A DNA stretch of 64,000 nucleotides from Isoetes taiwanensis (taxonomy: Eukaryota; Streptophyta; Lycopodiopsida; Isoetales; Isoetaceae): the NCBI GenBank assembly GCA_021234155.1, contig JAJEKV010000011.1, positions 250,001-314,000 on the forward strand. The letters run 5' to 3'. Position numbers and translations under genes: made by a program. The notes under the pieces are model-generated. The model was not told the DNA's origin and did no database searches. It was given only the letters and a program-made list of their open reading frames with translations. Below, in pieces: positions 35,601 to 44,547 of this stretch. Positions within the stretch are counted from its first letter, which is position 1. The number at the start of each line of letters is the position of its first letter.

Positions 35601-36564
35601 TGTTTCTCGACTTCGCGAGTCGAAAAACTCGCTTTCCTTTCAATACCTTTTTTTCATTCTCGACTCGCGAAGTCGAGAAAACTCGCTTCCTTTCTCGATG
35701 ATGTCATCATTTTGGAATTTCATGTCAACGACTCGGATCATTGTCATTGGATACCAGCGTTCACGCCGCGAGGAGGAGAATGCACTTCACAAAGACAATC
35801 CAGAGCAAGACACTGCTAACAGCCAGAAAGGACCTGAGAAGATAATGATCCCGCATTTGGATCCCGATGAACCGGAAATATGGTCAGAGCCAAACTCCAA
35901 CTGGGATCCACTGGTCCCACCAAGCTTGTAATATTTGACGCCAATGGAGTATTAGCTGCAAGATACCACGATAAAGACGCCCCCGAGATTAACACCTCGC
36001 AGATCCCAACCAAAACAGAAAGCATAAAATAGTGTATCCGAGGCCTAGAGCTAAGGAAATTGTTGAATGGTGCCCGAACGGGATTCGGTGGGCATATGGT
36101 CTTGTATGGCAAAAGAAAAATATTGTCAATGTTCTTGGTGTTCTTGGCATTTCAGTTTTGAAGTTCAAGTTCGCTTTGGGGAAACGAAAAGAGTCGAAAG
36201 CATGTGTCGGACCTCAATTTAGCCATCACAAAGGGGAAGCCTATAATGGTGAAAAGGTTTGGACGGGGTTTATGAGCAATTCCGTGACTATGGCAAACAC
36301 AACACGCCATCATAGACGACTCCGCCTACAAGTGCTATCATAACGCGCGAAAACACAATCATTGCTAAGCCATATCGACCGAAGAATATGAGAGACGGAT
36401 AGGTGGTTGTCCTTCTGACCGCGGTCCCGCCTTGGCGGAATCCCTCTTTGCCATTCTTGTCCGATGTGATTAGTAACTATCCGAGCCTCACGGAACCCGA
36501 TCCAGAGAGCAAGGCGATCATGAAAGCTATGGACGACAAATATTTTGGTGAACAAGAAGAGTGA
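32632..36564 (+). pseudogene. Long element-borne gene with C-terminal FCP1/NIF-like HAD domain, frameshifted
   Basis: A chain of plus-strand coding pieces that change frame several times. Recognisable parts: an acidic stretch (ESDDEGDEDMVDS, about 33210), LGISHKLLLDIRRLK (33290), a Lys/Glu block (34150), DPKLFDKQFMKRIQSL (34340), DFDYYKEKAALDEEDMKEL (34570), a second acidic block ending at 35578. After an intron the last part carries KLVIFDANGVLAARYHD (from 35922), IVYPRPRAKEIVEW (about 36030), KGKPIMVKRFGR (36230), IIDDSAYKCYHNA (36308), TIIAKPYRP and a tail ending KYFGEQEE, stop at 36562. The D-x-N-G-x-L start and D-D-S motif follow the plant NIF/FCP1-like HAD fold; Asn in place of the second catalytic Asp would argue against ordinary phosphatase chemistry. 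Probable introns: from 33476, 33724-34007 and from 35579. The N-terminal domains are unknown to me. Frames break at several points, e.g. near 36020 and 36335. Confidence 0.55.
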
Positions 36565-37838
36565 ACTCTGCTTTCAGATAGTCAAATTGTGTGAATATTG
36601 TAAACAAACGTGAACACATGTATTGAACATTTTGTAATGAATATACTTGTATATTGAGTTTTGATGCCTTTCTCGACTCACGAAAGTCGAGAAAGGCATG
36701 CTTGTCCCGTTGATGAAACCATTTGTATGTTTGATTGTGTGACTGGATGCAGCCACAATCTATTATGATAATGCTTGTACATTGCGTTGGGCCTTTCTTC
36801 GACTCGAGTCGAGAAAGGCATGCCGGTTGTTCGCTGACGCAAAAGCATTTGTATGCTTTCCGCGGTGTGATTGGATGCAACCATATTCTAATGAGAATGG
36901 TTGTACTTTGACTTTTTGGGCCTTTCGACTCGCGAGTCGAGAAAGACACTATTTCCACGCCATTGGATGCAGTTGTATGGAATGAATGTTCTCCGCTGTA
37001 ATTTGATTTCAACATTCTTTTCTTCGCTTTGACTAATGGCACCGTGAATTGTTAATCATACTCTCCTTGCTCCGTGTGGTTCGTGCACGATCCCGACACC
37101 GGCATTGCATCCCGCCAGGCATCACGCAGACCGCTCCAGCGGGTAATGCATCCCGCCAAGGCGGAAGAAATACCGCTTCCGCACGCATCCCGGGCCACGC
37201 TACACTCTTGCCCGCCTTTGGGACAAGGTTGCTCGCTTAACGAGAGGTTGCTCGCTACACCCCCGGGATAAAGAAACGGTTAAGAACAAAGAGAAAGTCC
37301 AGAAGCTCAAAGCATCTTGCAAGCATTGCATAACATCCACGGAGGTTGGGGAAGGAGCATATTCGATGAAAGGCTGCGGAGGCGAAAGTGGAGAAGTCGG
37401 GTGGACAGGTCGGGTAGTAGCTCCCAGAGGCACCTCCACATGAGGCATTCCACACTCTTCGGGTTGCCCCTAAGGCTTACGGTCGGCGTGAAGAAGCCGC
37501 TAGTTAATCCCCCTAAGGTGGACCACCTACCAAGATGATGTAAGCGTAGTGACAAAGAAGACCACCATGGTCTCGTGGTCCCAAGTAAAAATACATTGTA
37601 TCTGTTCAATTTATTAATAAAAATTCTTTTTCAACTAGATCTTTGGTTTCAAACTTTAATGAATTTCCTTTGTTTCAGTTGCATTGTTTTTGTTCTCGAC
37701 TCGCAAACCAGGGAAAACTGCAGCAAAGCTCGGATTCAGAGTTTTATTCAAAAATTCTAATTAAGGATAGTTTTCGGGTCGGGGTGCTACTTTTTATGTA
37801 AATTAACCGGGTTCCGAAAAAAAATGGGAATGGAATGA
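36565..37838. other. 3' part of the 12.7 kb element
   Basis: Downstream of the FCP1-like gene: three palindromes (36671, 36797, 36927), then a GC-rich stretch (37060-37520) with CATCCCGCCA repeated at 37110 and 37150, and an AT-rich end. The frames at 37200-37609 have no family motif. Confidence 0.4.
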
Positions 37839-37861
37839 GTCCCACTTTAATTAAATACGAC
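37839..37861 (-). repeat. Right inverted-repeat core of the 12.7 kb element
   Basis: Reverse complement of 25147-25169 over all 23 bases. Outward it continues TTACTTGCTATA. Confidence 0.8.
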
Positions 37862-37873
37862 TTACTTGCTATA

Positions 37874-38822
37874 CCCTAGCCAAGTATATAGAGTTAAAAC
37901 ATTTGGAAATGGATGATGAGTCAGACCCAAATAAAAAGGGAAGACAAATCTAGGGAAAATAGCATTGTGTAGGGTAAAGAGGAAGTAGAGAGGCAAGGAT
38001 AAAGTTCAAATAAAAAGCAACTAAGATTGCAATGTTTGAGGCTCAAAAATATCACTTTTGATACCTCCACAACATCAACTTTTTGCACAATTCTTTAAAT
38101 ATGATAAAAAGGGGGAGAAAGATACCTAAACTCACGAAAGGGTTGCAAGTATGATGGAAAAGGGAGGGAAATATTTCCTAAAATGAACAGTAAAGGTAAC
38201 CTATGAAATATCAGGTATCATGCAAGATGTCATGGGGAAAAGCATTGGTGAACGTCGAGAAGGGAGCAAGACAAACATGAAAAAGGTAGAGGTATAGGAT
38301 AATTCCCGGGCTTAAGCTTTGGCATCAAGGGCAAAGGGGCAAAACTCAATCTTGGATGTATCTAGAGAATGGAAATATCTATATGGAAATATCCTAAGCA
38401 GTATACTCGGGTGAGTACTTGGATGCTAACCTCTGGAGAAGCTATCATAGGCAAGAGAACGACACTACAAGAGAAAGAGAAAGGTCGGATCTGAGCAATG
38501 TTCTTAAGTGCCAGCATCTTAGAAACTCCTTTCAATCAAGAGGATAGAACCTATAGACAGTTAAGGTACGAGACAAAGGAAGTCAGAAGCAAAAGGTTTG
38601 AATGAGAAACAGAGAAAGACGATGAAGAAAAACGACTATAAACCCTAGAAACCTCATATAAGATGGTAAGGACCAAGGATCCGTCTGATTGCCAAGCTGC
38701 TACAGGGCTAGAAACCTAGCCTAAAAGGCTAGAGAGAAGTTTAACAAGATTTGATCCCACACAACAGTAAAGAGAACAACAGAGAAAACTATTATCAATA
38801 TGTTAAACACGGATCGGATCAT
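37874..38822. other. Intergenic, no gene seen
   Basis: Purine-rich on the plus strand with many short stops. No repeat or gene motif noted. Confidence 0.4.
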
Positions 38823-39041
38823 GAAGTGCTAAAATGTTTTGATCATATGCAGGTGATTGGTGTATGTCTGATGCATCTCTCCAAAGCATGTGGCAGCATA
38901 GCATCTATACAGAAAGGCCGTGAGATACACACTCTAATTTTGGAAAGGGATTTGGGACGGATCTTCTAATTGGCAATGCTTTTATTGATATGTATACAAA
39001 ATGTGGATCACTTTTGGAGGCGCACAAAGTGCTTGACAACC
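38823..39041 (+). pseudogene. PPR (pentatricopeptide repeat) protein fragment
   Basis: The frame from 38823 reads VLKCFDHMQVIGV, LSKACGSIASIQKGREIH and LILERDLG; after a one-base shift near 38958 it continues DLLIGNAFIDMYTKCGS and LLEAHKVLDNL. This is one PLS-type repeat set of a land-plant organelle RNA-editing PPR protein (family knowledge), where the same words occur repeatedly. It has no start, no other repeats and no E/DYW tail, so it is a fragment carried here by duplication or by a transposon. The style SKACGSI...KGREIH is common in ferns and lycophytes, one reason for placing the genome there. Confidence 0.75.
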
Positions 39042-39374
39042 TTATATATTTATTATGCAGCAGATCTTAAGGATTCTTCCATAAATATGCAATATAGCCA
39101 AATATTTATCTCCTCTGTGGAGAGGCAAAGTAGTAGATCACCGGTTCATCTTCCAGCCAACAATGAGGAATCAAAGGATTTACTTTGCCACGAATCTCCA
39201 TAGGGGTGTACTTTGTATATAAGGGACTGGAATGGCTTGTTGGATCTACATATTGTAGCACTAATTTCTTGAAGACTCGGTCTATTGAAGGTCATTTTGA
39301 TTGTGTTCTGGGCTATCGTTTTCTGTTCAAGGTTCATACTAGAAATATATTTCACTTCATTTTTATCTTGAAAA

Positions 39375-39480
39375 TAATGCAGCACTGCTCAAAGATGTGC
39401 AGGGAACCAGGCACTTACCTACTTTATACTGATTTGCAGATATTAAGACATGGAAGGAAGATCATGGTGGAACCAAAAAA
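39375..39480 (+). repeat. ~105-bp direct repeat, copy 1
   Basis: AATAATGCA(G/A)CACTGCTCAAA...GGGAACCAGGCACTTACCT...TGATTTGCAGAT(A/G)TTAA...CATGGAAGGAAGATCATG is repeated at 40788-40893 with ~12% divergence. The sequence includes a coding-like end (YTDLQILRHGRKIM) in the plus frame. Confidence 0.85.
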
Positions 39481-39622
39481 GAAATCAAGACTGAGTGTCC
39501 AATAAGCATTGACTGTTCAAAGGAATCACAGCCTTCTGTTGGCATCTAATTTTCTGTTCAAGGTCCATTTATGTATGGGAAAGTTTGAGCACCAAACATA
39601 TTGACACATTTCTTTTGCACAG

Positions 39623-40021
39623 AGAGAACATGTAAAAGAGAATTTAAAAGCTGCGAGTGAAATTCATCAATGTCTAAAGGAGCAACCATGGAAAAAGGAA
39701 AAAGCTGAGAGGGAAAGATTCCACAAAGAGATGATGGAAAAACTTGCCCAGGTTGGTTAATTCATTTGATGAAATGCATGCTGGTCTCAAAATAAAGAGA
39801 CTTGTTGTAAACACAGAAAATACCATATTAAACCAAGCAATCTATTTAAGTTGCTACAAGGCAGAAATGGTGATTTCATGCATTGGCACTGCTTCAATTT
39901 TGTATTTCAGGAAAGCAGACTTCAACAAATGAGTCTACAAAAACAAATAATGAAGGTTGAGGAGTTCAAACAAGAAATAGAAAAGCAATGGGACATAAAG
40001 AAGGCTGCTTTTGAGGAACAG
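39623..40021 (+). pseudogene. Two spliced coiled-coil exons of an unknown gene
   Basis: Exon 39623-39751 (43 codons) follows an acceptor TTTTGCACAG and ends CAG before GTTGG. Exon 39911-40021 (37 codons) follows TATTTCAG and ends CAG before GTACG. Both are phase 0 and join in frame. The product is charged and helical: KENLKAASEIHQCLKEQPW, KAERERFHKEMMEKLAQ, then LQQMSLQKQIMKVEEFKQEI and WDIKKAAFEEQ, a coiled coil. A related piece, EAERERLLATHGKRLAKFLP, follows at about 40706-40770. No start or domain beyond the coiled coil is visible; I do not recognise the parent gene. It looks like a gene fragment with working splice sites. Confidence 0.5.
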
Positions 40022-40045
40022 GTACGAATCACTTCAGATGCAATC

Positions 40046-40690
40046 ACTTCAGATGCATCATCTGTCAATACCATGTCATCTACATAAAGCAACCGTATGG
40101 AAATCTTGGATCCTTCAATCCTAGAACACAAATTGCAATCAGCTCAAGATTTTTGATATCCAAGATGAATAAGAAAACAATTTATGTTCTGAAGCCAGCA
40201 CCTAGGAGCTTGCTTAAGGCCATATGCATACTCTTCTGGAGTTTACACAAGATTTCATGTGGCTGCTGAATACAGATTTCTTCCTCCATTCAGAACTGCT
40301 GATTTGAAGTCCAACTGATATACAGCCAGTGTTTGTAAGCTGTAAGAGCTACAACTGCTCTCGAAGTGTTTATGCGAACCACAGGAGCAAAGACATCCGT
40401 GTAGTCAAACCCCTCCTGCTGTGTAAAACCCTTAGCTATCAATGTTTTGAAAGTGTCCCATCGGAATAAAACTTGGTTTTGTATACCCACTTTGCTCCAA
40501 CAATCTGTATCTTGTTTCTGAAGCATTACTCTCCTCTTTCATAACATGAATCCAATGAGGATGCCTGGCTTTCTGAGTATATGTTTGAGGATCTTCATCA
40601 GAAAGGACTTGTGTCATAAGAACAAAGCTACAATATTCCTGTGAAGGTGGAAGGCCGCCAATCCTCCGATACCTTCTCAAGCCTGCTTGA
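40046..40690 (-). pseudogene. Ty1/copia reverse transcriptase fragment
   Basis: Minus-strand pieces in the copia order: HWIHVMKEE, TFKTLIAKGFTQQEGFDYTD and VFAPVVRINTSRAVVALTAY (about 40450-40360), then YQLDFKSAVLNG, YGLKQAPR and, at 40090-40050, LLYVDDMVL with the RT catalytic YVDD. Frames shift several times and stops are present, so it is dead. It lies inside what would be the intron after the second coiled-coil exon. Confidence 0.85.
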
Positions 40691-40705
40691 GATGTTCCTA
40701 AAATG

Positions 40706-40916
40706 CACTCATTGAAGCTGAGAGGGAAAGGCTGCTTGCAACTCATGGAAAAAGATTGGCAAAGTTTCTTCCAAAGGGGATGTTGCAAAATAATGCAACA
40801 CTGCTCAAATATGCGCAGGGAACCAGGCACTTACCTCTCTATACTGATTTGCAGATGTTAAAACATGGAAGGAAGATCATGCTGGTACCTTGTTGCAGAG
40901 TCCAATATCATGACCT
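40706..40916 (+). pseudogene. C-terminal gene piece with duplicated tail (copy 2)
   Basis: A plus frame reads EAERERLLATHGKRLAKFLP, LLKYAQGTRHLPLYTDLQML and KHGRKIML up to TAA at 40914-40916. The part from 40788 repeats 39375-39480. The leading EAERER matches the end of the first coiled-coil exon, so this may be a paralogous or rearranged last exon of the same unknown gene. Confidence 0.4.
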
Positions 40917-41469
40917 GAAATAATATAATAGATGCAGTCAATTCTTAACAATTACCATAAGTTGTTAAGGTAAATATGAAAGTCAGTGTATAAAGGTTTT
41001 CAGTGTATAAATATGCAATGATGTGCTGGTTTAAGCTCTAGCCACCAGGTTTCCCAAAAAGAAACTGCCAGTCATCTAGAATCTCTAGTGTCGATAATGG
41101 ATTTCAAATAGACACTCAAATGTACTCACGTTCTGCCATCAAGATCAATTCATATCGAATATTTGAAGACAATCTTAGGAAGACTGTGGGATCTGCTGCG
41201 AAGTGGGAATGTTCCTTTGACTCAACCTGCAAGTATAGTTTCATGTAAAATTATCACAAATAGAATTCATGCAAACTTTGCTTCCAAAATCAAATTCTCA
41301 AAACCTTTCAATCCAGGACACAAAAACCAGTTTTCCATTATGTTTACCTGTTTTCTGATTCTAGATTTGGCGCCTGAGAAAGAACAGCAAGAAAGCATTT
41401 CCCATTTCCCGCTTCCCACCGAATTTTGCTCAATTTTTTTGCCGAATTGTGCTCAAAATTTGTCAGGAA

Positions 41470-41555
41470 CGTAAATTTTTTTGTCCTGCATGACAAAAAC
41501 TAGTTTGTCACGAATGCACCATTTTCCACGCGTGACATAATTTTGTTTGTTATTT
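41470..41555. repeat. TGTCACG / CGTGACA motif cluster
   Basis: GACAAAAACTAGTTTGTCACG, CCACGCGTGACATAA and TTTGTTTGTTATTT resemble the 12600-12780 repeats and the presumed element end at 9780. Possibly the other side of, or a relic related to, the same CACTA family. No terminus is visible. Confidence 0.4.
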
Positions 41556-42392
41556 CAATGGTCCATATAGTTATAGGCTACAATAGAAATAGGGTTTTCC
41601 TTTGGCAACCAATAATTTACTGCCACATGGCAAGTCCATACAATGCAAAATGGAAGTCGGCTAACCCCATTCCACATGACTAACCATTAGAGCCGTTTAC
41701 AAGGTTTCTTTAGGGATGTCATCGCCGCATTGCTCTTTCTGCAAAGTTTTCGCATTGTTTTTCAATCAAAGTTCTTCCTTCGATTTGTCGCCACCACATT
41801 GTTCTTTGAGTCCTTGATAGAGTTTTCGCAGGGCAGGCCTAAGCTTTTTCTTCACCATTTCTTTCCCACGAATCAGGAAGTCAATGGCTCAATAGCAGTT
41901 TTTCTGTAGTTGCATTGCCTACATAGCTTCACAACAATTTATACAATAGATGGGGATGCAATTTGTCGTGTCCTCTAGTATATGCTTGGTTGCCATAGAT
42001 GGGATAAATTCCATCCCCATCTATTCCATCCTCAGCTTAGAAATGCTTCCAAGCTTCCAATAATATTGATTCCAATGTACAATATCTTTTGCTTCCTGTA
42101 TATGGATGACCGAAACGGAACGTTTGCTTTCACACTTTTGAAATTTTGAAGAATGTGCCAATGGATTCTCTTATCCTTAAGACATACATCATCATGATTT
42201 TCATATTCAACTTCATGCTTCAAACTTCCGTATGTCCACAAGGTGAAAGTCTAAAAGTCACCTTTCCTAGAGTGAACAATTGTTGATCGATGAAGTTCAA
42301 AAAGAGATTCTCACTCTTAACAATGTTATTATAACCATATTCATGAGCAATGCATTAATGCAATGCTGCGAAAATAGTCTTCCATTATTCCA

Positions 42393-42472
42393 TATCCCTA
42401 GAACTCTCCCTTCGATATATATTTTATGAATATATCCCTAGAACTCTCCCTTCGATATATATTTTATGAATA
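42393..42472. repeat. 40-bp perfect tandem duplication
   Basis: TATCCCTAGAACTCTCCC and the following TTCGATATATATTTTATGAA occur twice in a row without differences, so the duplication is recent or an assembly artefact. Confidence 0.9.
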
Positions 42473-43924
42473 TATGACATGACTTTATATGGTTGCCAAT
42501 TGAAAAGAGAGATGGTGGGTCTCTATATGTTATCTTTGATGTCTGAAGCTATTCTATGAAACCCTAGCCTAGATGATAGAAAAGACTTTAGTATTTACAA
42601 ACTGCTAAGTGGGATTCTCGAGTAGCAATTGATGGGCTGGGCAGAGGCAATAGAGGTGCAGGTCCGCACACAAACGAGATTTAGACCCCGACACTCAACC
42701 ATTGATCACATCTGTATACTGCAGACTCTGGTTGAGGACAAGAGGAACTATTGACGAGATCTGTATTATTGCTTCATTGACTTCGTCGAGATCTTTGACA
42801 TTGTGCCATGAAAAAAGATTTGGGCAAGATTGGAGGTCTCCGCGGATCTGCAGAATGCAGTGTACATGCTATATGAGGCATGCTCATGCCAGTTCCAGTG
42901 ATACGTGTATGATGATGTTGATGTATTTGGGTGATGACGTGGATCATATTTGACTTGAAGATGATGTGGATAATTTGCCATCAATTTGGCACATGTGCAC
43001 ATACCATTTATGTAATGACTTGAAAATTTTCTCTTTCACATATGTTTGAAAAAAAATGTGCACTTTCTCTCTCTAGTTTGGTTTTTAGAGAGAGAAAATA
43101 GTCTTAGACCATAGGAATAGCCAAACTTTGTGGAATTTTTTGCATTTTCTCAAGGTAATGGATGCATGATGGATGTTTTGATGTATATGTGATGTGCTTT
43201 GACAAGAAAAAAGACTCTTTGCCAATGGCTAGGGAATATGATGATGAAGCATGTAAATGTGAATCACGAAGCATGTAGGATATCTCATGGATAGGATTAA
43301 GGTAGTAGGAATATGAAAAAAGCCTTGGGAAATAGAATTCATGCCAAAATGACTTGGATCTAGCCACATACGAATGAATCTTGAGGGATCTTCCAAACTC
43401 TAATCTTGAGGGGTCTTCACTCTAAGCTCAATTCTTCTTGCTTGAATCTCAACTTCCTTGCCATACTTGTATGATACCCAATCAATGTTCTCCCTTGGTT
43501 CTTCATCACAAATGTCTTCTAAGAGTCTTCAAAGGTTGATGTCTTTCAATTTTGTCGCTTAAATAGCTTATGCACACATGTGTCAAACCAAATGTTAGCC
43601 AAAGGTGTAGTTCATGCACATGGCTCTTCTATTCTGCCAAAATGTGGTAGCATCGTGTCAAACAAAGAAGGATAGGCTGGTCCCCCGGCCTCTTGAACTA
43701 GATGTGAATTCACAAGAGTCCTTGATGGTTGCCAATGTGGAAAAATGGTTGGCAACATGGGTATTCATGAGAAAGAGGAGCAAGATGGTAGGTAGGCCAT
43801 GACGTGCAAATGGCCTTGAAACTATGAATGTGGTGGACCTGCATGACAAATGAATGTATGGTTTGCAAAATAGAGGTGCCATATGGAGGCATGATGGTAA
43901 ATTGAGATGAATGATTGGGAATCA

Positions 43925-44215
43925 TGTATACATGGTGTGGACATGATGGGACTTATGAATGATATGATAAGAAGAAGGATACACTTGTGAGCACATAATG
44001 TGGACATGATGGGACATATGTGTACATGGTAACTGAGATGTGCAGATGGAAAAGATGTAGAAACATGGCAAATGAGATGTGCAGATTGAACATGATGTGG
44101 GAATATGGCCAATGAGATGTGCACATGGTGTGGACATGATGGGATGGTGGCAATATGATAGAATGAGTTGTGTATGATCTGTTCACATGTGCAAACATGT
44201 TCCGATGATGAGCAC
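43925..44215. repeat. Degenerate GGACATGATGGGA / GAGATGTGCA repeats
   Basis: Four copies of (G)TGGACATGATGGGA and four of AATGAGATGTGCA(C/G)AT, alternating over ~290 bp inside the LTR element near its 3' end. The overlapping minus frames (43822-44217), rich in His, Ser and Cys, are products of this repeat. Confidence 0.7.
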
Positions 44216-44547
44216 ATGTATTACTGTAGCACCAAACTAAAGTCTTGCTTTGGACTACATCATGGAATGGTATATGCTTCAGCCAACTCCAACTCTGTCA
44301 CATATGCACTCTCCAAATGGTAGGATGCTGATAACATGTAATATCATCAAGAATAGTGGCCAAAGAACATGCCACAAACTAATAACCTGCTCAAAAATGA
44401 CTCCAGCAGCATATAATGGAGGCAAATTGGATGTGACATAATAATACCTGCTGAAATGGAATGTTTCAACCAACTTACTAGTCTCAAATGATGATAACAA
44501 AACTTTATGAACATCCTTAGCTGCTACAAACTGAGATAAGAAATTGT

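Larger units (their letters stand above)
29884..37705. repeat. Dispersed CTCGACTCGCGAGTCGAG palindromes (~20 copies)
   Basis: Perfect or near-perfect palindromes, usually extended by TT/AA to 20-22 bp and often with one or two extra bases at the centre (CTCGACTCGCGAAGTCGAG). Clear copies or half-copies near 29884, 29905, 29965, 30045, 30207, 30490, 30860, 30907, 31185, 31232, 33752, 33813, 33878, 33910, 35606, 35661, 36671, 36797, 36927 and 37693. Along the plus-strand gene they lie in presumed introns (33724-34007 holds four, the intron after 35578 two) and downstream of the stop, not in the exons I can recognise. Nothing comparable occurs elsewhere in the window. Confidence 0.85.
25134..37873. 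mobile_element. ~12.7 kb DNA transposon with inverted ends, divergent genes and palindrome arrays
   Basis: The two borders carry the same 23-bp core in opposite orientation, containing TATTTAATTAAAGTGGGAC (25147-25169 and 37839-37861), with weaker similarity for about 12 bp outward. Inside lie a minus-strand DDE-like transposon protein (25.3-28.6 kb) and a plus-strand FCP1-like protein gene (32.6-36.6 kb), transcribed away from each other. The ~4 kb centre is packed with hairpin repeats, and ~20 palindromic sites are spread from 29.9 to 37.7 kb. Base composition from 28.9 to 37.5 kb is more GC-rich than the flanks. The exact ends and target duplication are unresolved; TATA occurs next to both borders (25130-25133 and 37870-37873) but the terminal bases do not pair cleanly. 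The superfamily is not one I can name. Confidence 0.7.
40917..43287. other. Intergenic with scattered repeat relics
   Basis: No gene supported; the frame 42032-42241 has no family match that I know. Two small items inside are listed separately: the TGTCACG cluster (41470-41555) and a 40-bp tandem duplication (42393-42472). Confidence 0.4.

Noticed and set aside
29884-37705. CRISPR-like array (palindromic repeats with spacers)
   Set aside because: Spacing is irregular (20 to over 2000 bp), no cas genes, plant context. The palindromes are dispersed within one transposon.
25130-37873. TATA as target duplication of the 12.7 kb element
   Set aside because: TATA does flank both sides, but the distance from TATA to the matching core differs by about five bases, so the ends do not line up. 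Left undecided.
41085-41098. CTCTAGTG as partner of the CACTAG end at 9757
   Set aside because: Only the last bases agree, and the subterminal TGTCACG words lie on the wrong side of it.
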